A DNA stretch of 8,843 bases from Alphaproteobacteria bacterium (lineage in GTDB: Bacteria; Pseudomonadota; Alphaproteobacteria; SMXP01): positions 1 to 8,843 of the forward strand of contig JANQLI010000075.1 of the NCBI GenBank assembly GCA_028280675.1, written 5' to 3'. The notes below the pieces were generated by a model. That model searched no databases, was not told the DNA's origin, and saw only the letters and a program-made list of their open reading frames with translations. The position numbers were made by a program, and so were the translations under genes. This document shows positions 1 to 7,225 of this stretch, one piece after another. How positions within the stretch are numbered: the stretch's first letter is position 1; each line of letters starts with the position of its first letter.

Positions 1-897
1 CTACACATCAACGGCTACCCTTATCGGTTCGAAGCCCATTTTTCAGATTTCACTCTCTCTGAACCGGGTCACCCGAATGACTGGACTTGGACGTCCGAAA
101 AAATGATCGCCATGATGCTGGCGTATCGGTTCAACCACATCATCTTTGAAAGTCAGGGCAGGCAATATGTCGAATATATTGAAAACCTTGGCCCCGAAGC
201 GCGGGCACCTTACCGCTATGGGGTCGAAGGCACAGCAGACCTGATGCGCGGCAGCGCCAATCTGCGCGATGGGCAGATCAGCCGCCTATCGTTAGATGTG
301 CAAAATTTTATCGCCGAGCGCAGCGGTAACGGCACCCTTCCTCAACCCCTCTCTGCTGAACGCATACAATTTCATGTCCGTCAAAGTGAAACCAACAACA
401 CCCATACAGATGTCTATGTAAAAGCGGATAATATTCATGTGCCCTCCGACAAAGGTCTTGAAACACATGATGTTCCCATTGAACTCATCCAGGGCAAGCT
501 GACCTTTGAAGGCCTGCCCGAGCAGGATCTTCTGGCGCAAGGCGGCTTGACTGCTTGGTTAAGCCAAGGTGGCCGCACAGAAATCAGTGATCTTGCGTTC
601 ACATGGGACGATGCGGGCATTGTTGGCGAAGGCGGCGTTCACCTGGATAAACAGGCACGCGCAAACGGAACAATCAGTCTACGGATCTACGGCCACAGCA
701 AATTGATCGGTAATCTCATTGATGTTGGCGCCCTTGACCGTGAGACCGGGCAAGTGGCTGATGCGGCTCTGAACCTTGCAGCGCTTCTTAATGGCAAGGA
801 TCAAAGCCACATTGATGCCCCATTCCAATTCAAAAAAGGCAAGGTGTATTTAGGGCCAGCACAAATCGGAAGCTTGCCGCCATTTGATGTGGATTAA
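1..897 (+). CDS. DUF2125 family protein, 5' end outside window
   Basis: The reading frame is open from base 1, so the N-terminus lies upstream; the first Met at 103 is internal. The visible 298 residues match my memory of alphaproteobacterial DUF2125 proteins. The pattern begins with INGYPYRFEAHFSD near the left edge, continues with an aromatic W-T-W stretch and LAYRFNHIIFE, and ends with a QIGSLPPF-type tail. The body alternates short hydrophobic and polar stretches, as expected of a beta-rich, AsmA-like envelope protein. Members of the family usually have one N-terminal membrane anchor and lie in the periplasm; that part is not visible here. The molecular function is unknown. The gene converges on tyrC and the two stop codons share the 4 bases TTAA at 894-897. 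Family assignment is fairly sure; role and location are inferred. Confidence 0.8.
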   Translation, partial: LHINGYPYRFEAHFSDFTLSEPGHPNDWTWTSEKMIAMMLAYRFNHIIFESQGRQYVEYIENLGPEARAPYRYGVEGTADLMRGSANLRDGQISRLSLDVQNFIAERSGNGTLPQPLSAERIQFHVRQSETNNTHTDVYVKADNIHVPSDKGLETHDVPIELIQGKLTFEGLPEQDLLAQGGLTAWLSQGGRTEISDLAFTWDDAGIVGEGGVHLDKQARANGTISLRIYGHSKLIGNLIDVGALDRETGQVADAALNLAALLNGKDQSHIDAPFQFKKGKVYLGPAQIGSLPPFDVD

Positions 898-1871
898 TTT
901 TCATCCTCGGGCGTCACAAAGTGGGCGTGACTGCGCCCAAAGTCCGGTTCATCAGAATCTTGCCCGGCTTCAATAATCGAGCGACGAATATCGCGCGTAC
1001 GGGTAAAGAGATTGAATAATGCATCGCCATCGCCCCAACGAATAGCCCGCTGCAAGGCGCTCAGGTCTTCGTTAAACCGCGTCAGCATCTCAAGCACAGC
1101 ATCTTTGTTGTTGAGAAAAATATCCCGCCACATGGTCGGATCTGACGCCGCAATACGCGTAAAGTCGCGAAAGCCCGATGCGCTGTATTTCACGACTTCC
1201 GATTTGGTCACGGTCTCCAAATCATCCGCGGTGCCAACAATATTGTAGGCAATCAAATGGGGAACGTGGCTGGTAATGGCAAGCACCAAATCATGATGTT
1301 TTGGGTCCATCCGGTCTACATTGCTGCCGCACGCCGCCCAAAACGTATCCAAATCATTGACCGCTTTGCTGTAAGCATCAGATGACTGCGCCGCAAGCGG
1401 CGTCAGAATACACCAGCGATCTGTAAAAAGCTCCGCAAAACCGGCATGGGGGCCGGAATGCTCTGTCCCAGCAACAGGGTGGCCGGGAATAAAGTGCACA
1501 CCCTCCGGCACATGGGGCATCACCGCATCCACAACCGCCATCTTAACCGAGCCGACATCGGTCAGGACGGCCCCTGGCTTGAGTGATTCTTTAATGTCTG
1601 CCGCCACATCGCCCAGAACACCCACAGGTGTACACAGCACGACAAGATCCGCATCTTTCACCGCTGCCGCAGCACTGTCATAGGCACTATCAATGAGGCC
1701 GCGCTCAAGCGCTACGTCACGTGTCTCTTTCGAGCGTGCATATCCCGCAACATGCGAGACGATTCCCGCACGCTTTGCCGCAAGACCGATAGAGCCGCCA
1801 ATAAGGCCAAGGCCAATCAAAGCCACACGCTCAAAAATCACATCTGATATTTTCTCGTTACGTTTTGTCAT
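894..1871 (-). CDS. tyrC: Prephenate/arogenate dehydrogenase
   Basis: This cytoplasmic enzyme would oxidatively decarboxylate prephenate or arogenate on the route to tyrosine. The 325-residue product opens with a Rossmann nucleotide-binding motif GLGLIGGS at residues 20-27. The catalytic-region signature GHPVAGTEHSGP is at 130-141; its first His (131) probably corresponds to the catalytic His of the family. SHVPHL at 201-206 and GFRDFTRIAASDP at 233-245 are typical of the helical C-terminal dimerisation domain. There is no recognisable ACT domain. The end of the second beta strand reads GYARS (43-47), with Ala where NAD-specific members carry Asp. The start codon overlaps the hisC stop as ATGA (1868-1871), so translation is probably coupled; the ribosome binding site is poor. 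It is the last gene of the operon. Substrate (prephenate or arogenate) cannot be told from sequence. Confidence 0.93.
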   Translation of the reverse strand: MTKRNEKISDVIFERVALIGLGLIGGSIGLAAKRAGIVSHVAGYARSKETRDVALERGLIDSAYDSAAAAVKDADLVVLCTPVGVLGDVAADIKESLKPGAVLTDVGSVKMAVVDAVMPHVPEGVHFIPGHPVAGTEHSGPHAGFAELFTDRWCILTPLAAQSSDAYSKAVNDLDTFWAACGSNVDRMDPKHHDLVLAITSHVPHLIAYNIVGTADDLETVTKSEVVKYSASGFRDFTRIAASDPTMWRDIFLNNKDAVLEMLTRFNEDLSALQRAIRWGDGDALFNLFTRTRDIRRSIIEAGQDSDEPDFGRSHAHFVTPEDEN

Positions 1872-2962
1872 GAGCCATTCACAAATTCTGACAAGGCCTG
1901 TACGACACGTTTATTCGCTTCTTCAGTCCCGACCGTTAAGCGCAAACAGTGCGGCAAATAATATGCCTCAAGCCGCCGTAAGATAAGACCCCGCTTTTGC
2001 AAAAAGAGGTCTGCATCCGCCGCCGACTTCCCTGGTTCATCAGGGAAATGAATCAGAATGAAGTTGGCAATACTTGGCGTTACCTCAAGTCCTAGACTTG
2101 AAATTTCTTCTGTTAAATATTCCCGCCAGGTTTCATTAAACACAACACATTGCGCAATAAATGGCACGTCGCGAATTGCCGCTGCAGCGACCTTTTGCGC
2201 AATCCCGTTGACGTTAAAGGGAGGCCGAATGCGGTTGATCACATCAGCAATATGCGCAGGCATATAACCCCACCCGACACGCAATTGCGCCAGACCATAA
2301 ATCTTGGAGAAAGTGCGCGTGGCCGCCACATTGTTGCACGCTTTCGCAAGTGTCAAACCTGATTCATAATCGCCCCGGGTGACAAATTCGGCATAGGCCC
2401 CATCAAGCACCAGAAGAATATGGTCTGGCAGATTGCTGTGCAGCCGTTTGATCTCTTTCTTATCGAGATATGTTCCCGTCGGATTGTTCGGATTTGCAAT
2501 ATAGATCAGACGCGTTTTATCGGTCACACTGGATAAAATAGAATCCACATCCGTGACGAGATTTGGCTCAGGGGCCAATACCGGCGTCGCGCCACTCGCT
2601 TGAATAAGAATATTGTAATAAGTAAAGCCGTGCCTGGAATAAATCGCCTCATCGCCTGGCTGTAAATATGCATCCGCCAGCATGGACAGCACCTCGTCAG
2701 ACCCATTGCCACAAATCACCCGCGCAGGATCAAGTCCGTGCACATCGGCAATGGTTTCGCGAAGCAGCGTCGAATGCCCATCGGGGTAGATCGGCAAAGT
2801 GTCGCCGAGCTCTGCAAAGGCTTCCAGCGCTTTCGGACTCGGCCCCATCGCCGCTTCGTTAGATGAGAGTTTAAATGTTTTTTCAACGCCCTCAATTTTG
2901 CTTTTGCCAGGCTGATACGCCTTTAATTTTTCCAAGCTGGGTTTCGGTGATGGGCCCGTCAT
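1868..2962 (-). CDS. hisC: HisC-family aminotransferase (histidinol-phosphate / aromatic)
   Basis: A fold-type I PLP-dependent aminotransferase of 364 residues, the usual HisC length. The PLP Schiff-base lysine is K220 in RTFSKIYGL, followed by R228 in LRVGW for cofactor phosphate binding. ANPNNPTG (156-163) and DGAYAEF (187-193) supply the Asn, Asp and Tyr that hold the pyridoxal ring. R341 in RLTVGTEEAN fits the substrate carboxylate Arg. HisC catalyses histidinol-phosphate:2-oxoglutarate transamination, and members of the family also transaminate prephenate, phenylpyruvate or 4-hydroxyphenylpyruvate. Its place between chorismate mutase and tyrC, with 4-nt ATGA overlaps on both sides and no other his gene in view, argues that the aromatic reaction is a main job. 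The start at 2962 is supported by GGGAGGG (2968-2974, minus strand) 5 nt upstream. Family sure; physiological substrate inferred. Confidence 0.93.
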   Translation of the reverse strand: MTGPSPKPSLEKLKAYQPGKSKIEGVEKTFKLSSNEAAMGPSPKALEAFAELGDTLPIYPDGHSTLLRETIADVHGLDPARVICGNGSDEVLSMLADAYLQPGDEAIYSRHGFTYYNILIQASGATPVLAPEPNLVTDVDSILSSVTDKTRLIYIANPNNPTGTYLDKKEIKRLHSNLPDHILLVLDGAYAEFVTRGDYESGLTLAKACNNVAATRTFSKIYGLAQLRVGWGYMPAHIADVINRIRPPFNVNGIAQKVAAAAIRDVPFIAQCVVFNETWREYLTEEISSLGLEVTPSIANFILIHFPDEPGKSAADADLFLQKRGLILRRLEAYYLPHCLRLTVGTEEANKRVVQALSEFVNGS

Positions 2963-3873
2963 AACGACCCTCCCACATTGTCATCCAAATTCAATGGATT
3001 GGCAAAAGAGCCGAGAATATCCAAAGACAAGATCGATGGATCATGGGTGACCGTCTGAAAGACGCTTGTCCCCTGGTCATAGAATCCAGCAACATCCACT
3101 AAAGACAAAACGGTTTCATCCCCCTCCACCTGAGCAACAAGATTGCTGTCTGACACCCCAGCGGATTGCAATAAAGCGCTCAGTTTGGATTTGGTCATGG
3201 TTTCTTTTGTCTCTATACGGATGAGCGTACGGTCATCACCGGTATCTTCTGGTGCAATCGGCGCAACAACGAATGCCAAAGGCAAGTCCAGCGGCTGTTC
3301 ACCGCCCATAACAAAAGGCAACCGGGCGACAATATTCACATGATCCCCATACGTACCTTTCAAGTCCGTCCACCAAGAAAATGCGGCGCGATCCGGCGCG
3401 GGGAGAATGCCGATCACACTCGGGTCTTGATCAACCTTTTGCAGCACATCCTGCGTAGTCTGCGCGGCGATCAATGGCGTGGGCGATCCGTAGTAAAAGC
3501 GTGCGAGATCCCAATACCCGGCTGCATTCTCATCGCCAGCAAAGACGCTGACGCTTAAAGGAGCTTGCAAGCGGGTTTTGGCCGTCATCAATTCCCGCCA
3601 TAACCGGACAATGACAAGCAGCGGCAACTCGCCCTGGTGACGGGCAACGAGACGGCGGATCACGCGCGCTTCACGCCCTGGGCGCATGGCAAGCGCCTGC
3701 ACGCCGTGCGGCGCCGTTTCATCGGCGCCGGCATCAAGCGCCTTTGCGGCGGCCACTTGGCGCACGATCAAGGTGCGCCGCATGAGCAAATCATGCAGGT
3801 GATCATCTATTTCATCTATTTCACGCCGCAGGCGCGCCAAGGAATCACGATCATCAGCCATAGCAGCAGCCAT
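2959..3873 (-). CDS. AroQ chorismate mutase with C-terminal PDT/ACT-like extension
   Basis: It would convert chorismate to prephenate, the branch point to Phe and Tyr. Residues 9-103 form an AroQ helical domain. R16, R33, K44 and R67-E68 (in RPGREA), plus Q103, align by eye with E. coli chorismate mutase R11, R28, K39, R51-E52 and Q88. The loop before RPGREA is longer than in E. coli, and Arg replaces the aspartate equivalent to D48. Residues 104-304 are not needed for mutase activity. They resemble the first lobe of prephenate dehydratase (FAGDENAAGYWDLARF at 111-126, GILPAPDRA downstream), then FVV and TLIRIE strands and an LGSFANP end (287-293) like the close of a PDT ACT domain. Prephenate dehydratase activity is unlikely because the Thr-Arg-Phe motif reads Leu-Ala-Phe (199-201). 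Start at 3873 is uncertain: a second ATG at 3861 is equally possible, and neither has a clear Shine-Dalgarno. First gene of the operon. Confidence 0.85.
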   Translation of the reverse strand: MAAAMADDRDSLARLRREIDEIDDHLHDLLMRRTLIVRQVAAAKALDAGADETAPHGVQALAMRPGREARVIRRLVARHQGELPLLVIVRLWRELMTAKTRLQAPLSVSVFAGDENAAGYWDLARFYYGSPTPLIAAQTTQDVLQKVDQDPSVIGILPAPDRAAFSWWTDLKGTYGDHVNIVARLPFVMGGEQPLDLPLAFVVAPIAPEDTGDDRTLIRIETKETMTKSKLSALLQSAGVSDSNLVAQVEGDETVLSLVDVAGFYDQGTSVFQTVTHDPSILSLDILGSFANPLNLDDNVGGSL

Positions 3874-3988
3874 TTGTTAACTTTTGCGGATTGTCAACCC
3901 GCCCAACCATGCCGCCAAAACCCATAATGGGCATAGAGGCACAGGCGGCTATACATACGGCGCTCGTCGCCTAAAAGCAAAGAAAACA

Positions 3989-4018
3989 TTGACATTTCAA
4001 GGCCAAGCCAATTAGCAA
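3989..4018 (+). promoter_or_regulatory. Candidate sigma-70 promoter for metX-metW
   Basis: A perfect -35 hexamer TTGACA (3989-3994) is followed after 18 nt by TAGCAA (4013-4018), which matches TATAAT at only three of six positions. Transcription would begin near 4025, giving a leader of about 47 nt that starts almost exactly at the hairpin. The -35 lies in a small inverted repeat, TTGA-CATT-TCAA (3989-4000). The weak -10 keeps confidence low. Confidence 0.35.
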
Positions 4019-4025
4019 AGAGCCA

Positions 4026-4055
4026 GCTTGGGTGCCTCAATCAGCACGCCAAAGC
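4026..4055 (+). promoter_or_regulatory. Stable hairpin in metX 5' leader
   Basis: GCTTGGGTGC (4026-4035) pairs with GCACGCCAAAGC (4044-4055) around the 8-nt loop CTCAATCA. This gives ten Watson-Crick pairs with two single-base bulges on the 3' arm. It ends one base before the metX ribosome binding site GAAGGA (4057-4062), which lies 9 nt from the ATG. No T-run follows, so it is not a standard terminator. It does not fit the SAM-II riboswitch layout I know from alphaproteobacterial methionine genes. Confidence 0.5.
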
Positions 4056-4071
4056 CGAAGGATCCGTCACA

Positions 4072-5307
4072 ATGTCAGAGAATACGCCAGAGAACGGCCA
4101 CCCTACCGCGACTGGGCCAGAGAACGGAGCACACGATGCTTCCGCTGATCCGTCGTCTGTGGACGCCTATGCTGGCCAGATTGCGGTATTTAGTGCTGAA
4201 CAGCCGCTTACCTTGGAGTGCGGTGAAAACTTGAGTCCGTTTCAGATTGCGTATCAAACTTACGGCACGCTGAACGATGAGCGCAGCAATGCTATTCTAA
4301 TCTGTCATGCCCTGACCGGGGATCAGCATGTCGCCAATGATCACCCGATCACCGGCAAACCGGGATGGTGGACGAAAATGGTGGGGCCTGGCCGTCCGAT
4401 TGATACAGACAGGTTTTTTGTCATCTGTTCGAATGTCATCGGCGGCTGCCTTGGCACAACCGGGCCATCAGCCATTAACCCCGCCACGGGCAAACCGTAT
4501 GGCCTTGATTTTCCTGTCATCACCATACGCGACATGGTGCGCGCCCAAGCCATGTTGATTGAGCGCCTTGGTATTGACAGCCTGTTTGCAGTGATTGGCG
4601 GGTCAATGGGCGGCATGCAGGTGCTGCAATGGGCTGTGACATATCCTGATAAAGTGTTTGCGGCGATCCCCATTGCCACAGCCGCGCATCATTCATCGCA
4701 AAACATTGCATTCCATGAAGCGGGGCGGCAAGCCATTATGTCGGATAGCGATTGGCATGGCGGCGCTTATCAGGATTTTCGTGTGCGCCCCCACAAAGGT
4801 CTGGCCGTTGCGCGTATGATTGCGCATATCACCTATATGTCTGAGCAGGCATTGCAACGGAAGTTTGGCCGCAATCTGCAAGATCGCGATGCGTTCACCT
4901 ATGGTTTTGACGCCGATTTTCAAATTGAAAGCTATCTCCGCCATCAAGGCTTTACTTTCGTTGATCGCTTTGACGCCAATGCTTATCTCTATATCACACG
5001 GGCGATGGATTATTATGATTTGCGTACGGAAGAAGAGCATTTGCTTGCGGATGCCTTTCGCGGGACAGAGACGCGCTTTTGCGTGGTCTCCTTCACAAGT
5101 GATTGGCTCTATCCGACGGCGGAATCGCGCCATATTGTCAACGCCCTAAATGCCGTGGCCGCGAATGTCAGCTTTGTCGAAATAGAATCCGATAAAGGCC
5201 ATGATGCCTTCCTTTTGGATGAGCCCGAGATGTTTTCCACACTCAGTGGCTTTATCAATTCCGCTGCATGGCAACGGGGTCTAACACCAGCAGGAGAAGG
5301 CGCATGA
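4072..5307 (+). CDS. metX: Homoserine O-acetyltransferase (MetX)
   Basis: This cytoplasmic alpha/beta-hydrolase-fold enzyme would transfer an acyl group, most likely acetyl from acetyl-CoA, to homoserine for methionine synthesis. The 411-residue product carries the nucleophile elbow GGSMGG with S178, then D344 in TSDWLYP and H377 in KGHDAFLL as the triad. Family blocks are clear: ALTGDQHV (80-87), GWW (98-100), MVGPGRPIDTDRFF (103-116) and GGCLGTTGPS (124-133). The blocks read like acetyl- rather than succinyl-transferring MetX proteins, but substrate choice is an inference. About 35 residues precede the conserved core; they are rich in Gly, Pro, Asn and Glu, contain a short repeat and look disordered. 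The start at 4072 has GAAGGA 9 nt upstream; I see no better start nearer the core. It overlaps metW by ATGA and is probably co-transcribed with it. Confidence 0.95.
   Translation: MSENTPENGHPTATGPENGAHDASADPSSVDAYAGQIAVFSAEQPLTLECGENLSPFQIAYQTYGTLNDERSNAILICHALTGDQHVANDHPITGKPGWWTKMVGPGRPIDTDRFFVICSNVIGGCLGTTGPSAINPATGKPYGLDFPVITIRDMVRAQAMLIERLGIDSLFAVIGGSMGGMQVLQWAVTYPDKVFAAIPIATAAHHSSQNIAFHEAGRQAIMSDSDWHGGAYQDFRVRPHKGLAVARMIAHITYMSEQALQRKFGRNLQDRDAFTYGFDADFQIESYLRHQGFTFVDRFDANAYLYITRAMDYYDLRTEEEHLLADAFRGTETRFCVVSFTSDWLYPTAESRHIVNALNAVAANVSFVEIESDKGHDAFLLDEPEMFSTLSGFINSAAWQRGLTPAGEGA
4086..4127 (+). repeat. 12-bp direct repeat in the 5' end of metX
   Basis: GCCAGAGAACGG occurs at 4086-4097 and again at 4116-4127, exactly 30 bp apart and in frame. 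It produces two Pro-Glu-Asn-Gly copies in the non-conserved N-terminal tail of MetX. Confidence 0.7.
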
Positions 5308-5939
5308 TCGATCCCATGATTGACATCCCTTCGATAAAAGACCGCGCCGATTTAGCGCTGATCGTTGATTTGGTAAAAGCTGAATCGCGCGCCCTTGACG
5401 TTGGCTGCGGCAATGGCGATTTGCTGGCGACATTAACTGCGGTAAAGAATGTTGATGGCCGCGGCCTTGAGCTGAGCCAAGCTGGGGTGAACGCATGTGT
5501 GACACGCGGTCTCTCCGTCATTCAGGGAGATGCGGATAAAGACCTCTCATTTTATCCTGACGATGCTTTTGACTATGTGATTTTAAGTCAAACCATCCAA
5601 GCCACCCACCGACCGCGTTATGTGTTAGAGGAACTCTTACGCATTGGACGGCATGTGATCGTTTCTTTCCCCAATTTCGGATTTTGGAAAGTCCGCCTGT
5701 TCTTGTTGTGGCAAGGGCGTATGCCGGAAACGGAATCCCTGAACCAGCCCTGGTACGAAACACCGAATATTCATTTCTGCACAATACGCGATTTCGTCAT
5801 CTTGTGCGAAGAGCTGGGCGTGCATATTGATGGCGCTTATGCGGGGAAGCATGGCCAAAGTTTCAAAGCCATTACGCCACACAACCAATGGGCTAATTTG
5901 TTGGCTGAAGATGCGATTTTTTTACTGCGCCGAAAGTAG
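5304..5939 (+). CDS. metW: Methionine biosynthesis protein MetW
   Basis: A 211-residue class I methyltransferase-fold protein of the MetW family. Motif I LDVGCGNG is at 31-38 and an acidic strand-2 end is E56 in GRGLELS. Then come QGDADKDLSFYPDDAFDYVILSQTIQ-type blocks at 74-99 and the family signature SFPNFGFWKVR from 121. MetW is widely encoded directly after metX and is linked to homoserine acylation and methionine synthesis; its exact biochemical role is not settled. The start is the ATG at 5304, which overlaps the metX stop as ATGA and has AGGAG (5292-5296) 7 nt upstream. An in-frame ATG at 5268 would add a basic, non-conserved dozen residues and is rejected. The stop lies 2 nt from the convergent dipeptidase stop, with no terminator between them. 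Confidence 0.95.
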   Translation: MIDPMIDIPSIKDRADLALIVDLVKAESRALDVGCGNGDLLATLTAVKNVDGRGLELSQAGVNACVTRGLSVIQGDADKDLSFYPDDAFDYVILSQTIQATHRPRYVLEELLRIGRHVIVSFPNFGFWKVRLFLLWQGRMPETESLNQPWYETPNIHFCTIRDFVILCEELGVHIDGAYAGKHGQSFKAITPHNQWANLLAEDAIFLLRRK

Positions 5940-5941
5940 AC

Positions 5942-7195
5942 CTATTCAGATTGAAGTTTGGCAGCGACCTCTTCCACCTCTTCCATCACACGCAAAAGAT
6001 TACCGCCCCAGATTTTTTCAATATCTTTTTTGGAATAGCCGCGGCGGACAAGCTCAATTGTAATATTCAGCGTTTCACTAGCGTCTTTCCACCCGACCAC
6101 ACCGCCGCCACCTTCAAAATCGGACGAAATCCCAACATGGTCGATGCCCATCACTTGCACCGCATGATCAATGTGATCAACAAAGTCGGCGACATTCGCT
6201 GGCGGCCAGGTTTCATCTAATGCCGCACGTTCGACCATATAAGCCGCTTCTTGCGCGTCGGTGAGGGCTTGGAAGTCGGCAAAACTGCGAATACCCCATT
6301 TCTCGCTCAGCGCTTTACGGGCAGCGCGTTTTTCTTCAGGAACCGGTTTATTATAGCTATCAAAGGCGACGATCTGCACCACACCACCGTTTTTTTGAAT
6401 CGCAACGAGTTCTTCATCGGACAAATTCCGTGGAATATCGACAAAGTGTCTGAGCGCATGGTGCGATGAGATAATCGGCGCTTTGGAGCGTTCGGCAATT
6501 TCAAACACGGTTTTCCTACCCGCATGGGCGACATCCACCATGATGCCGAGACGGTTCATTTCATCAACAACGGCGCGGCCCAAATCACTCAAACCGCCAT
6601 GCTCTTCATCTTTGTCACCGAGATGCGCAAAAGCCGCGGATGAATCGCCGAGATCATTATGCCCATTATGGGTGAGCGACATATAGCGCGCACCGAGATC
6701 ATAATATTCCTGCAAGCGTGATAGGTCTTTCGCCATGACATAGCCATTCTCAATCCCAATCAGGGCTACTTTTTTACCACTCGCATGGATACGGCGCACA
6801 TCATCCGCACTGAGCGCGAGTTCGATTCGCTCAGGATACATGTCCATCGTCATGCGGCGGATAGCGGAAAACTTTGTCATCGCTTGCTTGCGGGCATCCT
6901 CATATCCCGCTTCATCACGTTTGCCTTGTCCCACATAGACAATAAAAAAAGCGGCATCCATACCGCCTTCGTTCATCTTGACGAGATCGTTTTGTTGATT
7001 CCCGCGTACGCCGGGATCGACTTCGGTGGTTGCAAAGGTCAGAGGTATATCGACATGCGTATCGATGGTGATCACTTGGTCATGAATCTTTTGCGCCTTC
7101 TCTTCGTCAGTGAGATTCCAAAAGCGATCCCCCATCGCAAAAGCTGATGTCACCATCAGTGCACCCGCGATCCCACTCAGAAAGATTTTACGCAT
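5942..7195 (-). CDS. Membrane dipeptidase, peptidase family M19, exported
   Basis: A 417-residue renal-dipeptidase-like metallopeptidase, expected to cleave dipeptides, possibly with a D-residue at the C-terminal side. The metal ligands are visible in order: H47 and D49 in DTHVD, bridging E149 in GIENGY, H224 in DVAHA and H245 in SSHHALR. R256 in PRNLSDEE fits the substrate-carboxylate Arg, and GIDHVGISSDFEGGGG (350-365) holds the late family Asp. Residues 1-20 are a Sec signal peptide: basic MRK, a hydrophobic core and an AFA site before MGD, so the enzyme is probably periplasmic. There is no lipobox Cys. The start at 7195 has GAGGAA (7203-7208, minus strand) 7 nt upstream. It lies 30 nt downstream of the P-II gene on the same strand and may share its transcript. 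Substrate unknown. Confidence 0.93.
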   Translation of the reverse strand: MRKIFLSGIAGALMVTSAFAMGDRFWNLTDEEKAQKIHDQVITIDTHVDIPLTFATTEVDPGVRGNQQNDLVKMNEGGMDAAFFIVYVGQGKRDEAGYEDARKQAMTKFSAIRRMTMDMYPERIELALSADDVRRIHASGKKVALIGIENGYVMAKDLSRLQEYYDLGARYMSLTHNGHNDLGDSSAAFAHLGDKDEEHGGLSDLGRAVVDEMNRLGIMVDVAHAGRKTVFEIAERSKAPIISSHHALRHFVDIPRNLSDEELVAIQKNGGVVQIVAFDSYNKPVPEEKRAARKALSEKWGIRSFADFQALTDAQEAAYMVERAALDETWPPANVADFVDHIDHAVQVMGIDHVGISSDFEGGGGVVGWKDASETLNITIELVRRGYSKKDIEKIWGGNLLRVMEEVEEVAAKLQSE

Positions 7196-7225
7196 ATTTC
7201 AGTTCCTCTTGTTGATTGGATTGAT

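Larger units (their letters stand above)
3874..4071. promoter_or_regulatory. Divergent regulatory region between chorismate mutase operon and metX
   Basis: These 198 nt must hold promoters for both directions. Besides the metX promoter and hairpin listed separately, I see an 11-nt palindrome CCCATAATGGG (3921-3931) and a small GC hairpin (GGCG 3959-3962 with CGCC 3968-3971). For the leftward operon, a weak minus-strand pair reads TTGCTT, 17 nt, TATGTA, within about 3950-3980. It matches the sigma-70 consensus poorly. No convincing small gene is present. Confidence 0.5.

Noticed and set aside
922..939. Hairpin TGGGCG/CGCCCA after the DUF2125 stop as a terminator
   Set aside because: It lies inside the tyrC coding sequence, has only six pairs and is not followed by a T-run.
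3855..3934. Short leader peptide before chorismate mutase (ATG at 3934, minus strand, 26 codons)
   Set aside because: No ribosome binding site and no run of Phe, Tyr or Trp codons, so there is no support for attenuation.
3941..4071. SAM-II riboswitch upstream of metX
   Set aside because: This family is common before alphaproteobacterial methionine genes, but the expected GUGAUUU and GCUAAA blocks and the long-loop pseudoknot layout are not found. The local hairpin has only an 8-nt loop.
4693..5133. 146-codon open frame antisense to metX
   Set aside because: It is the mirror of a strongly conserved gene, has no recognisable domain and no supporting start signals.
5917..5923. Run of seven T near the end of metW as a slippage site or terminator tail
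   Set aside because: The metW frame reads straight through to a normal stop and no GC-rich hairpin precedes the run.
6661..6673. 13-nt match between the dipeptidase gene and the minus strand of 3920-3932 (GCCCATTATGGGT)
   Set aside because: One copy encodes conserved dipeptidase residues, so a shared regulatory site is unlikely; chance is a fair explanation.
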